Shown here: one piece after another, positions 34,953-43,610 of the stretch
Numbering within the stretch: position 1 is the stretch's first letter
Layout of the letters: every line of letters starts with the position of its first letter
Translations under genes and position numbers: made by a program
Notes under the pieces: generated by a model
The model's database searches: none
The model's input: the letters and a program-made list of their open reading frames with translations, nothing else
Told to the model about the DNA's origin: nothing
Source of the DNA: Virgibacillus litoralis
GTDB lineage: Bacteria; Bacillota; Bacilli; Bacillales; Amphibacillaceae
DNA length: 62,301 nt
Direction of reading: 5' to 3'
Assembly (NCBI RefSeq): GCF_017873675.1
Contig: NZ_JAGGKK010000023.1
Location: forward strand, 1-62,301

Positions 34953-36260
34953 ATGAACATAGCAACATGGCTAGAAGATCATCTTATGGAACCATTGGGA
35001 AAAATTGCCCAAAATAAATACTTGCAGGCAATTCGAGATGCATTCGTTATTTTTGCATTACCAGTTATTATTACAGGTGCGTTCTTCTTAATTATTGCCA
35101 ACCCACCATCTTCTTTGGATTGGGGAATAATTAATGCGTGGGAAAACGCAGTACAGCCTATTCAGGCACAGCTACTATTTCCATTTAACCTGACCTTTGG
35201 ATTAATGGCATTAACTGTGGCATTTGGTGTTGGTTATAGTTTAGCGATTCGGGAAGATATGGATGCAGTTATGGCAGGTATTCTTTCGATGCTAGCTTTC
35301 TTTATGACTGCGTTTCCAGTAAAAGACATTACACAAGTCCCTTTTGGTGAAATTTTAAACTATCTAGGTGGACAAGGGTTATTCGTAGCAATTATATTAG
35401 GTATACTAACAACTGAAGCAATGCGTTTTCTTATTAATAAGGGTGTTGCCTTTGAAATGCCAGCAGGTGTACCACCATATGTAATGCGAACCTTTCGGGC
35501 ACTTGTTCCATTCATGTTAATCCTTCCTTTAGTGTGGATTTTGGCATGGATTGTCTGGGCAAACTTTGGCGTTACAATTCCACAATTAGTATTGGACGCA
35601 TTTAGTCCATTTGTTGCGGCATCAAACTCTTACTGGGCTGCACTCGGTATGATTTTATTAATGCTTGTTTTGTGGTCAATTGGTATTCACGGAATGAACG
35701 TCGTATCTTCTGTTGCCTATCCATTTTGGATGACGCAGCTAGCTAGCAATGCTGATGCTATTGAATCAGGAAGTGAAGCAACAGGTATTGTTACAGAACC
35801 TTTCTTTCATATGTTTACACATATTGGTGGCTCAGGTGCAACATTAGGACTGGTTATCTTCATGGTCTTCTCAGCGTCAGCACAAATTAAACAAGTAGGG
35901 AAGACAGCTATTATTCCGTCATTCTTTAACATTAATGAACCGGTAATTTTTGGACTTCCGATCGTTCTGAATCCGGTTCTGATTATTCCATTTATATTAG
36001 GTCCAGTAATTATTGTTACAGTCAACTATATTTTGTTTGCAACAGGTATTTTGCCACCTGTTATCGTTCAACCACCATTTACGGTACCGATTTTCTTTGG
36101 TGGATTTATCGCTACCGGTGGTTCATGGCTGGCGGGTCTTGTTCAGATTATGAACGCAGTAATTGCAACGGTGATTTATTACCCATTCTTTAAACGATAT
36201 GAAAAACAACTTGTCGAAGAAGAGCAATCAAATAAAGAAGAACAGCCAGCTAACAGCTAG
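34953..36260 (+). CDS. PTS lactose/cellobiose-family EIIC permease
   Basis: A 435-aa membrane permease with about ten helices. Landmarks are the N-terminal WLEDHLMEPLGKIAQNKYLQ, IGIHGMNVVSS (about 247), the FHMFTHIGGSGATLGLVI loop (about 285) and FFNINEPVIFGLPIVLNP (about 325), which holds the conserved sugar-binding Glu of the family. The sugar is not determinable; cellobiose, chitobiose and lactose are all possible. It lies between EIIB and EIIA in the sigma-54 operon. Confidence 0.93.
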   Translation: MNIATWLEDHLMEPLGKIAQNKYLQAIRDAFVIFALPVIITGAFFLIIANPPSSLDWGIINAWENAVQPIQAQLLFPFNLTFGLMALTVAFGVGYSLAIREDMDAVMAGILSMLAFFMTAFPVKDITQVPFGEILNYLGGQGLFVAIILGILTTEAMRFLINKGVAFEMPAGVPPYVMRTFRALVPFMLILPLVWILAWIVWANFGVTIPQLVLDAFSPFVAASNSYWAALGMILLMLVLWSIGIHGMNVVSSVAYPFWMTQLASNADAIESGSEATGIVTEPFFHMFTHIGGSGATLGLVIFMVFSASAQIKQVGKTAIIPSFFNINEPVIFGLPIVLNPVLIIPFILGPVIIVTVNYILFATGILPPVIVQPPFTVPIFFGGFIATGGSWLAGLVQIMNAVIATVIYYPFFKRYEKQLVEEEQSNKEEQPANS

Positions 36261-36275
36261 AGAGGAGATTGCGCT

Positions 36276-36605
36276 ATGAATTATGAAGAAATAATGATGC
36301 AGCTTATTTTACACGGTGGAAACGCCCGTGGTGCAGCTTATGAAGCCCTGAATGAAGCGGAGGAATATAAGTTTGATGATGCTGAGAAGCTACTAGAGGA
36401 AGCAGATGAAGAATTTCTTAAAGGTCATAAGTATCAAACACAGCTAATCCAAAGCGAAGATGATACTGTGCCAAACTTCTTCATGATACACGCACAGGAT
36501 CATGTAATGACTGCACAGGCAGAGATACAATTGATCAAGCGAATGATAAATCAGTTGAAATCACAAGAGAACCTGGAAAAGCGTATCGAAAAGCTTGAAC
36601 AATAA
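36276..36605 (+). CDS. PTS lactose/cellobiose-family EIIA
   Basis: A 109-aa trimeric-helix-bundle EIIA. The phospho-acceptor is His72 in MIHAQDHVMTAQ, with Asp75 as the metal ligand. It takes phosphate from HPr. It follows EIIC by 15 nt with AGAGGAG. No phospho-beta-glycosidase is present in the operon, so hydrolysis of an imported disaccharide phosphate must be encoded elsewhere, or the sugar needs none. Confidence 0.93.
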   Translation: MNYEEIMMQLILHGGNARGAAYEALNEAEEYKFDDAEKLLEEADEEFLKGHKYQTQLIQSEDDTVPNFFMIHAQDHVMTAQAEIQLIKRMINQLKSQENLEKRIEKLEQ

Positions 36606-36616
36606 AATTTTGTAGT

Positions 36617-36653
36617 ATATACTGCCTAACATCACTGGTGTTGGGCAGTATTT
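36617..36653 (+). terminator. Hairpin after EIIA
   Basis: ATACTGCCTAACA and TGTTGGGCAGTAT form a 13-bp stem (with G-T pairs) 12 nt after the EIIA stop. The tail is TTATATTC, so it is probably a terminator of moderate strength. Confidence 0.65.
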
Positions 36654-36674
36654 ATATTCAGTTGAAAGGATGAG

Positions 36675-37661
36675 ATGATGAGATTTGGTACTATTGGTAC
36701 AGGGTGGATTACGGATGCATTTATAGATGCGGCTAAAAGTTCCGAAAATTTTATGCATAATGCCGTTTATTCCAGGACTTCTGAAAAGGCGAATATGTTT
36801 GCTGACAAACATAATGTTAGAAACGTGTTTACAGACATCGAACAAATGGCAAAAAGCGGTGAAATAGATTGTGTTTATATAGCATCTCCAAATTCGATGC
36901 ATGCAGAGCATGCGATTATATTTTTAAAACAAAAAAAACATGTTATTTGTGAGAAGCCGATTTTTTCAAATACGAAAGAGTGGAAAGAGGCTCATCAAAT
37001 AGCTGAAGAAAATAATGTTTATTTATTCGAGGCAATGCGTAATATACATTCACCTAATTTTAAAAGTTTGCAGGAAAATCTTGATGAAATTGGAAAAGTT
37101 CGCAGTATGTCGTTGCATCTTATTCAGTACTCTTCTCGTTATGATAAGTATTTGAGAGGAGAAAACCCAAATATCTTTACAGCGGAATTTTCTGGTGGAG
37201 CGCTTGTTGATCTCGGTGTTTACCCGTTATCTGTTGCAGTAGCCTTGTTTGGACAGCCTGAAGATGTTTCATACTTTCCGGTTAAATTAAAAAGTGGGAT
37301 CGATGGTAATGGCACATTAGTTTTAACGTATTCTGATTTCACTTGTACGATTCTATGTTCAAAGATATCCAATTCCTTTAATGCCTGTGAGATTCAAGGT
37401 GAGGAAGGTACACTAGTATTTGACGATGCTGGGGAGATAAATAACCCGCGGCTATTTAAGACACCATCAAAACAACGAGTATCCTTAAATTCTGTGAATC
37501 AAGACAATAACATGGTGTTTGAGATTGATCATTTTGCTAGCATTATAGAAACAGGAAATGACCAGGCATATAAGGATCTGAATGAATTGAGTTTCAATGT
37601 ACTTTCCGTAACGGAAGAAGCCCGTAGACAAACTGGAATTGTATTTGCTTCTGAAAAATAG
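36675..37661 (+). CDS. Gfo/Idh/MocA family oxidoreductase
   Basis: A 328-aa NAD(P)-dependent dehydrogenase. The Rossmann motif is GTIGTGWIT (5-13). CEKPI (about 93-97) carries the conserved Lys, and the domain-2 signature GGALVDLGVYPLSVA (about 174-188) holds the catalytic region. The family oxidises or reduces sugars, inositols or related compounds. It could act on the sugar imported by the PTS upstream, but a hairpin separates them. Two in-frame ATGs (36675, 36678) follow an AAGGATGAG site; the first is used here. Confidence 0.87.
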   Translation: MMRFGTIGTGWITDAFIDAAKSSENFMHNAVYSRTSEKANMFADKHNVRNVFTDIEQMAKSGEIDCVYIASPNSMHAEHAIIFLKQKKHVICEKPIFSNTKEWKEAHQIAEENNVYLFEAMRNIHSPNFKSLQENLDEIGKVRSMSLHLIQYSSRYDKYLRGENPNIFTAEFSGGALVDLGVYPLSVAVALFGQPEDVSYFPVKLKSGIDGNGTLVLTYSDFTCTILCSKISNSFNACEIQGEEGTLVFDDAGEINNPRLFKTPSKQRVSLNSVNQDNNMVFEIDHFASIIETGNDQAYKDLNELSFNVLSVTEEARRQTGIVFASEK

Positions 37662-37740
37662 ATACGGCTTGTGCTGGAGGGTAGGATAAATCATTTTTTA
37701 GTTGCCTGATTGAATCTAAGGCTTGAACTCTAAAATGATA

Positions 37741-37785
37741 AGGGGTTCCGAGGAAGCAAATAAGCTTTCTTAGAACCCCTTTAAC
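37741..37785 (+). terminator. Terminator after the Gfo/Idh/MocA gene
   Basis: AGGGGTTC and GAACCCCT arms extended by GAGGAAGC/GCTTTCTT, then TTTAA. It is a strong hairpin marking the left edge of the repeat island. Confidence 0.8.
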
Positions 37786-37835
37786 GATTAGCCATTTTTT
37801 TCTAACGAGGCTGGGACAAAAGTGATTTGATCAAA

Positions 37836-37892
37836 GTGAAAAGTGCAACTGTGACACTCACCAAAAGACTTGGTGAATCCTAGTTTTCTAAT
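37836..37892 (+). repeat. Hairpin repeat family A, copy 4
   Basis: AAGTGCAACTGTGACACTCA, then TCACC and GGTGA arms and CTAGTTTTCTAATG. The hairpin arms differ from other copies but still pair. Confidence 0.7.
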
Positions 37893-37988
37893 GGTGCAGA
37901 TTAGGTATAAACTGCGACATACTGTGGAAAATATTCAGCCGGTTCTCATAACCCTGATGAGTGACCGTTTCTCGATGTTTGGATAGAA

Positions 37989-38240
37989 TTCGTGCTCTCA
38001 TAAGCTCGATGAAGACACATTTCATGCTATTTAAACAGTGTTCGTGCTCTCATAAGCTCGATGAAGACAAGTTTCATGCAATTTAATTAGGGTTCGTGCT
38101 CTCATAACCTCGATGAAGACACATTTCACGCAATTTAAACAGGGTTCGTGCTCTCATAACCTCGATGAAGACACATTTTATGCAATTTAAACAATTTTCG
38201 TGCTCTCATAACCTCGATGAAGACACATTTCATAAACTGC
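37989..38240. repeat. 52-bp tandem repeat, five units
   Basis: Units start exactly at 37989, 38041, 38093, 38145 and 38197. Each begins TTCGTGCTCTCATAA followed by C/G-CTCGATGAAGACA and ends with an ATTTAAAC-like segment. The last unit is partial. A more diverged unit precedes them at 37937. The period is a strict 52 bp with a few substitutions. Confidence 0.95.
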
Positions 38241-38426
38241 GTATTAACCAACCATTTTATCCTGCTATTATTCGTCTTTAAGTGAAAGTTTTAGATATGT
38301 CCCTGTTTCGTTTTTCTTAACATTATTTATGTTTGTTTGTCATATACTCTTAAGTTGTACTTGGAATACTTATTACGTCTCCTGCATATACTATTTTGTT
38401 GATATTCTGTGAGAGGATGAAGTGAA

Positions 38427-40274
38427 TTGTGCGGGATTACTGGATTGGTGAATTGGAATAATAGCGCCTGGAACGAGCGACCTGCATTGGCTAAGATGAC
38501 AGAAACATTGACGTTGCGTGGCCCGGACGATACACAAGTTTGGGTGGATAAACATGTGGCGTTTGGTCACAAAAGGCTTGCTGTTATTGACATTGAAGGT
38601 GGAAAACAGCCAATGCATAAGAAGAAGGATGGATTTTCTTACACGCTTGTATATAATGGTGAGTTATATAATACGGAAGAATTACGAAAAGAATTACGAG
38701 ACAGAGGCCATGATTTCAGTACAACATCAGATACAGAAGTGCTGCTGACGGCTTATATCGAATGGAAAGAAAATTGCGTTGATTTTCTTAATGGGATTTA
38801 TGCTTTTGGAGTGTGGGATGAGGAAAAGGAACAACTGTTTATGTCACGAGATCGACTTGGGGTTAAACCGTTATTTTTCCATGAGAATTCAGGACATTTT
38901 CTTTTTGGATCTGAGTTAAAGGCAATTTTAGCGCATCCAGATATGAAGGCGGAAGTTGATCGTGATGGACTTGCTGAGATATTTGGCTTAGGTCCATCGA
39001 GAACACCAGGACATGGAATTTTTAAAGGAATTGATGAATTACGGGCAGGTCATTCTTTAATTTTTTCTAAAAACGGACTAAAAGTCTGGAGATACTGGAA
39101 TGTAGAGAGCAAGCTGCATCATGATTCAATAGAGGAAACATCCGAAACAGTACGGGAGTTATTTGTTGATGCTGTTCAGCGTCAGCTAGTTGCTGATGTA
39201 CCAGTCTCAACATTTTTATCAGGTGGCTTGGATTCAAGCGCGATTACTGCTATTGCTTCTGACTATTTTAAAGCAAATGGCAGAGGGCAGTTGTCTACGT
39301 TCTCGGTAGATTATGAAGGTAATGATCAATACTTTGAGTCTAGCAAATTTCAGCCTTCCAGTGATCGACCATGGATTGAAAAGATGGTTCAACACTTTTC
39401 AACAAATCATCATGATGAAGTGATGACGGGAAATGAATTGGCGAGTTTGCTAAAGGAGTCGGTTGATTTACGTGACCAACCAGGAATGGCTGACATTGAT
39501 TCATCACTGTTATGGTTTAGCAGGCGTATAAAGAAGCATACAACAGTGAGCTTATCTGGAGAATGCGCAGATGAAATTTTTGGTGGATATCCTTGGTTTC
39601 ATGATCCAACAGCCTCTTCAGACGGTGGTTTTCCGTGGATGAGATCCCTGGATGAAAAAATAGGTTTGCTTCACCCAGAGTGGCAAACAAAACTAAATCT
39701 TAAAGACTATGTATATAATCGCTATAAAGAAACGATTGATGAGACACCAAGACTTGATGGGGAGAACGCGGAGGACACAAGGCGCAGAGAACTATTTTAT
39801 TTAAATATGCATTGGTTTATGGCGCAATTGCTTGATCGAAAGGATCGAATGAGTATGGGTGCCAGTCTGGAAGTTAGGGTGCCATTTGCCGATCATAAAT
39901 TAGTAGAATATGTTTGGAATATACCATGGGAAATGAAGAATTTACATGGCAGGGAGAAAGGTATATTACGAAAGGCTATGGAAGGTATACTGCCGGATGA
40001 TGTTTTGTATCGAAAGAAAAGTCCATATCCAAAGACTTTTCAACCAGAATACACCAGGCAAGTGGTTAACTGGATGAATGAAATTTTAGCAGATTCCGGT
40101 TCACCGCTATTTGAATTTATAGATCGAAAAAGAGTAGAAGCTATTGTTCTTAGTGAAGGGAAAGAATTCAAAGAGCCATGGTATGGCCAATTAATGAAAG
40201 GTCCGCAGCTGATTGCGCATTTGTGTCAGATTAATTATTGGTTAAGTAAATATAATGTAACAGTCCGCGATTAA
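38427..40274 (+). CDS. asnB: Asparagine synthase (glutamine-hydrolysing), AsnO-like
   Basis: A 615-aa class II amidotransferase. The catalytic Cys2 follows the start (M-C-G-I-T), so the TTG start codon is fixed by the chemistry, with GAGGATGA upstream. The glutaminase domain holds LRGPDD and YNGELYN. The synthetase domain has the PP-loop SGGLDSS (near 262), SGECADEIFGGYPW and YRKKSPYPKTFQPEY. It makes Asn from Asp, Gln and ATP. It resembles Bacillus AsnO (YisO), the sporulation-linked paralogue; that assignment is tentative. A single-gene unit with its own terminator. Confidence 0.93.
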   Translation: MCGITGLVNWNNSAWNERPALAKMTETLTLRGPDDTQVWVDKHVAFGHKRLAVIDIEGGKQPMHKKKDGFSYTLVYNGELYNTEELRKELRDRGHDFSTTSDTEVLLTAYIEWKENCVDFLNGIYAFGVWDEEKEQLFMSRDRLGVKPLFFHENSGHFLFGSELKAILAHPDMKAEVDRDGLAEIFGLGPSRTPGHGIFKGIDELRAGHSLIFSKNGLKVWRYWNVESKLHHDSIEETSETVRELFVDAVQRQLVADVPVSTFLSGGLDSSAITAIASDYFKANGRGQLSTFSVDYEGNDQYFESSKFQPSSDRPWIEKMVQHFSTNHHDEVMTGNELASLLKESVDLRDQPGMADIDSSLLWFSRRIKKHTTVSLSGECADEIFGGYPWFHDPTASSDGGFPWMRSLDEKIGLLHPEWQTKLNLKDYVYNRYKETIDETPRLDGENAEDTRRRELFYLNMHWFMAQLLDRKDRMSMGASLEVRVPFADHKLVEYVWNIPWEMKNLHGREKGILRKAMEGILPDDVLYRKKSPYPKTFQPEYTRQVVNWMNEILADSGSPLFEFIDRKRVEAIVLSEGKEFKEPWYGQLMKGPQLIAHLCQINYWLSKYNVTVRD

Positions 40275-40294
40275 TTACTGGAACAGTAAAGCAG

Positions 40295-40330
40295 CTTGCC
40301 AAGTCAATTCGGCTTTTGGCAAGTTTTTTG
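40295..40330 (+). terminator. Terminator of the asparagine synthase gene
   Basis: CTTGCCAA and TTGGCAAG pair and are followed by TTTTTTG. Confidence 0.88.
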
Positions 40331-40404
40331 CAGTTGAAACAATTTCATAATTCAAAAGTAACGCAGTAAATCCAAACTAATTGAAAATGTGCTAGGACTG
40401 TTGA

Positions 40405-40492
40405 TTTCCTCTGCAGGCGGACGCTTTGCGTGGGCAGTTAAGAAAGTTACTGCATAAGTGCAGCTGTGGATTAGCTGTAAGCCAAGTTTTTG
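40405..40492 (+). repeat. GC-rich fragment and hairpin repeat family A, copy 5
   Basis: TTTCCTCTGCAGGCGGACGC, then TTTGCGTGGGCAG, is a short remnant of a GC-rich dispersed element. From 40446 it is followed by TTACTGCATAAGTGCAGCT and TAAGCCAAGTTTTTGAA of family A. Nothing else is visible in the 305-nt gap before the next gene. Confidence 0.65.
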
Positions 40493-40579
40493 AAGTTTTT
40501 CAATGTTTATTTTGGATAATTTTTATCACTACTATACATCCTAACTTTATAGACGCTTAATTAAAGGTGGAATTGCAGG

Positions 40580-42193
40580 ATGAATATAGCTAATGTCATG
40601 ACAATTATTGGCTTTGTGGTTGTCTTTCTTATTTTAATTATAGTAGTAGTGACAGGTATTTATTTATATAACGTTGATCAAAAGCAAAAGCAGCACCCGG
40701 TTCTCCGTAATTATCCATTATTAGGGAGGGCACGGTATTTTTTTGAGAGTATAGGACCCGAGTTACGGCAGTATTTTTTCAATAATGATAATGAAGGAAA
40801 GCCCTTTTCACGTAATGACTTCCAGCATATTGTTAGAAAGGCAAAATATAAACGTGATGTTTTTGGCTTCGGATCACAGCGCGACTTTGAAGCAGAAGGA
40901 TATTATATACGGAATTCAATGTTTCCAAAGCTCACTAAGGAATTAAAAATGGATCAAAAAACAAAAGCAAAAACGAATCGTTACTTACTGATTAAGGAAC
41001 CCATGTTTGCACAAAGAGTGGAAAAGTTAGAGGAACATGAATCTTCCGTGTATCTGCTTGATGAAAAAGATACGATTGTTATAGGTGGGCAATGTAAATA
41101 TCCATTTAAAGTAAGAGGTCAAATAGGTATGTCAGCAATGAGCTATGGTTCATTAGGCGACAGGGCAATTACTGCACTCTCTGAAGGTTTGGGTATGGCA
41201 AAAGGTACGTGGATGAATACCGGGGAAGGCGGGCTTTCGGATTACCACTTAAAAGGTGGCGTTGACCTTATCATGCAAATTGGCCCCGGTATGTTTGGTG
41301 TAAGAGACCGTGAAGGCAACTTCAATTGGGATGAGTTACTTGAGAAAAGTAGGATTCCAGAATTAAAGGCTTTTGAAGTAAAACTGGCACAAGGCGCTAA
41401 GACACGTGGTGGACATGTTGATGCTGAAAAAGTTAATGAAGAAATTGCCAGAATTCGTATGGTTGAGCCATTCAAGTCTATTGACAGTCCAAATCGATTT
41501 CCTGAATTTAGTGATATGCCTTCGTTATTTAATTTTATTGAACGAATTAGGGAACACACGGGGCTCCCTGTTGGAATGAAGATTGTAATTGGAAGCCACA
41601 TTGAAGCAGATGAATTAGCAAAACAGATTAGAGATACGGGAAAAGGGCCGGATTTTATAACAGTAGATGGTGGTGAGGGGGGAACGGGTGCATCTTATCA
41701 AGAACTAACAGATAGTGTAGGTTTGCCAATAAGATCTGCATTGCCTCTAGTTGATAACGCGTTGAAAAAATATGGCGTTCGTAATACTGTGAAAATTATT
41801 GCTGCAGGGAAGTTAATCTCACCGGACAGAGTTGCAATAGCGATTGCTATGGGGGCAGATCTTGTTAATATTGCACGTGGTTTTATGATAACTGTTGGCT
41901 GTATTCAAACGCTGCAATGTGCATCGAATATGTGCCCTGTTGGGGTGGCAACTACTGACCCTGATATGCAAAAAGCCCTAGTAATTAATGAAAAAAAACA
42001 CCGTACAGCAAACTATGTGATTACGATGCGAAAGGGATTGTTCCGGGTTGCTGCTGCATCAGGGCTAGATTCACCAGTTCATTTCAAGCGTGAACATGTT
42101 GTTTATAAGGATGAAAAAGGTAAAACCTGGTCAATGGATGATATTTATCAAACGATGATTGAAAAAGGAGGAGAAGGGTCTGCCAATGCCTAA
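40580..42193 (+). CDS. FMN-binding glutamate synthase family protein (YerD-like)
   Basis: A 537-aa membrane-anchored flavoprotein. An N-terminal hydrophobic helix (about 8-30) precedes a glutamate-synthase-type FMN barrel. Key segments are SAMSYGSLG, TGEGGLSDYH, the FMN-phosphate motif ITVDGGEGGTGASYQ (about 356-370) and the cysteine cluster QTLQCASNMCPVG (about 449-461), which forms the 3Fe-4S site in GltB. The amidotransferase domain is missing, so it is not a full glutamate synthase. Closest relative known to me is Bacillus YerD; its reaction is not established. It is convergent with the next gene, with no terminator seen between them. Confidence 0.9.
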   Translation: MNIANVMTIIGFVVVFLILIIVVVTGIYLYNVDQKQKQHPVLRNYPLLGRARYFFESIGPELRQYFFNNDNEGKPFSRNDFQHIVRKAKYKRDVFGFGSQRDFEAEGYYIRNSMFPKLTKELKMDQKTKAKTNRYLLIKEPMFAQRVEKLEEHESSVYLLDEKDTIVIGGQCKYPFKVRGQIGMSAMSYGSLGDRAITALSEGLGMAKGTWMNTGEGGLSDYHLKGGVDLIMQIGPGMFGVRDREGNFNWDELLEKSRIPELKAFEVKLAQGAKTRGGHVDAEKVNEEIARIRMVEPFKSIDSPNRFPEFSDMPSLFNFIERIREHTGLPVGMKIVIGSHIEADELAKQIRDTGKGPDFITVDGGEGGTGASYQELTDSVGLPIRSALPLVDNALKKYGVRNTVKIIAAGKLISPDRVAIAIAMGADLVNIARGFMITVGCIQTLQCASNMCPVGVATTDPDMQKALVINEKKHRTANYVITMRKGLFRVAAASGLDSPVHFKREHVVYKDEKGKTWSMDDIYQTMIEKGGEGSANA

Positions 42194-42218
42194 CATTAGC
42201 GGTTACTTCTAAGGTAAA

Positions 42219-43106
42219 TTATTTTCCAAGCATTTGGTCCACTTGATCTCTGTTGTCTTTAATCCACTGCTTTGCGGATTCTTCAAATGAAACATCGTTA
42301 GTTTCGTGTTCTTGCATCATTTTTTCTAAGTCATCTACTTTAATACTCCAGTTGGATAAAATTTCGTATGCCTCAGGGTGCTTTTTCTCCAGTCCCTGAT
42401 AAGAAAGTACATAAACATTATCGTATTTGAAGTTTTCTTTTGGCTCTTCTAAGAACTTAAGATCATATTTTGCAAACATGGAATGCGGGCGCCAACCTGT
42501 AATGATAACAGGTTCTTCATTTTTAATTTTATCGTCAAGTACGCCTAGCATCGCACTTTCACTGGATGGTACCAATTCATATCCATCAAGACTATAATCT
42601 TTCATAACTTCTTCAGAAATTGAAACTATTCCCGCACCAGGGCTAATTGTATATACTATACCACCAAATTTATCTGGATTTTCCTTGATGTCCTCTATTG
42701 AGTCTTCTTCAACATAGCTAGGGACTACCCAGCCTAATGGCACGTTTTCATAACTTGTTGCAACCTTTTGTAAATCATCTTTATATTGATTCCATAGTTC
42801 CTTCTCTGTATATGGTAGCCATGCATCCATGAAAACGTCAATTTCTTCTGATTGCAGGCCTTCAAAGATCAATGGTTGTGACAATAGTGATATTTTTATA
42901 TTGTATCCTGCTTTCTTTAAAATTTGTTTAGCAATTTGTGTTGGTGCTTTTGTGCTTGTCCATTCAGTTTGTCCAAATACGATTGTTCCCTCTTTATTAT
43001 CATTAAAGTTTTTATCCTGTTGGTTAATGGATTCGTCTTCTGTGTTTCCGCATGCAGCTAACAATAAAAGTCCTATTATAAAAAGTAAACTTACTGATTT
43101 CCTCAT
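42219..43106 (-). CDS. Glycine betaine/carnitine-type ABC substrate-binding lipoprotein (OpuAC family)
   Basis: A 295-aa precursor with lipobox LLAAC (Cys19). The mature OpuAC-type fold contains FGQTEWTSTKA, FMDAWLPYTEK and ITGWRPHSMFAKYDL, where Trp residues would form the aromatic cage for a quaternary amine. It therefore binds glycine betaine, carnitine or a related osmolyte. No permease or ATPase gene is nearby, so it is an orphan receptor that must dock on a transporter encoded elsewhere. The RBS AAAGGA is rather far from the ATG. Confidence 0.88.
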   Translation of the reverse strand: MRKSVSLLFIIGLLLLAACGNTEDESINQQDKNFNDNKEGTIVFGQTEWTSTKAPTQIAKQILKKAGYNIKISLLSQPLIFEGLQSEEIDVFMDAWLPYTEKELWNQYKDDLQKVATSYENVPLGWVVPSYVEEDSIEDIKENPDKFGGIVYTISPGAGIVSISEEVMKDYSLDGYELVPSSESAMLGVLDDKIKNEEPVIITGWRPHSMFAKYDLKFLEEPKENFKYDNVYVLSYQGLEKKHPEAYEILSNWSIKVDDLEKMMQEHETNDVSFEESAKQWIKDNRDQVDQMLGK

Positions 43107-43375
43107 GTAAATTTTTCGTCCTTTCTCGATTGTTGTATGTTACTAAACATTTCTCACATATCCCCATTATTAATGTTATAGACTATAGTACTTAGATAGA
43201 AATCAGACTTTTTGGAAAGAGATTGGTGGCGAATTCGGCTACTGAAAAATTGTGAGGAATTTATATTTGGATCCACATCTAGAAGATGAATTCTTAGAGA
43301 ACATTGTGTATATATTTTTAACTGATTTTGATAAACTATTCTAAAAGAGGAAGTTAAAAGAAAGGAATTAATAAT
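43107..43375. other. Intergenic between divergent genes, no further feature seen
   Basis: About 270 nt of AT-rich sequence that must hold the promoters of the betaine-binding protein and of ywbE. I cannot place either with confidence. Confidence 0.4.
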
Positions 43376-43567
43376 ATGACAATCGATGGCAGGCACAGGA
43401 AGAATATTTATCCTGGGTTAGAGGTAGAAGTTATTTTAAAAAAAGATCAGAAGAGTGGTGTACGTACGGCTGGTGTTGTAAAGGATCTCTTAACTAATTC
43501 GAGTTACCATCCGCATGGAATAAAAGTACGACTGGAGGATGGACAGGTTGGTCGTGTTTGTACATAA
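43376..43567 (+). CDS. ywbE: YwbE family protein (DUF2196)
   Basis: A 63-aa basic soluble protein of the conserved YwbE family. Recognisable segments are R-x-x-I-x-P-G-L-E-V near the start and SYHPHGIKVRLEDGQVGRV at the end. The function is unknown; the small beta-rich fold suggests nucleic-acid binding, but this is not shown. AAAGGAA precedes the ATG. A strong terminator follows. Confidence 0.9.
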   Translation: MTIDGRHRKNIYPGLEVEVILKKDQKSGVRTAGVVKDLLTNSSYHPHGIKVRLEDGQVGRVCT

Positions 43568-43610
43568 AAAATGGCAGGATTGGTTTGAAGACCAATCCTG
43601 CCATTTCGTT
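43567..43610. terminator. Bidirectional terminator between ywbE and the Cof phosphatase
   Basis: AAATGGCAGGATTGGT and ACCAATCCTGCCATTT form a perfect 16-bp stem with a 6-nt loop, flanked by A on the left and T on the right. Confidence 0.92.

Larger units (their letters stand above)
37803..38330. repeat. Composite repeat island I
   Basis: Starts with GAGGCTGGGACAAAAG (37807), then hairpin family A copy 4, an AAACTGCGAC segment, a degenerate 52-bp unit (37937-37988), five 52-bp tandem units, and a tail with GCGTATTAACCAACCA and TATCCTGCTATTATTCGTCT. The same modules in the same order occur at 58405-59110. The tail reads in reverse at 62019-62100. There is no intact ORF; it fills the 765-nt gap before the asparagine synthetase gene. 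Confidence 0.85.

Noticed and set aside
37989-38240. CRISPR array
   Set aside because: The whole 52-bp period is similar between units, with no constant-repeat/variable-spacer pattern, and no cas genes are present.
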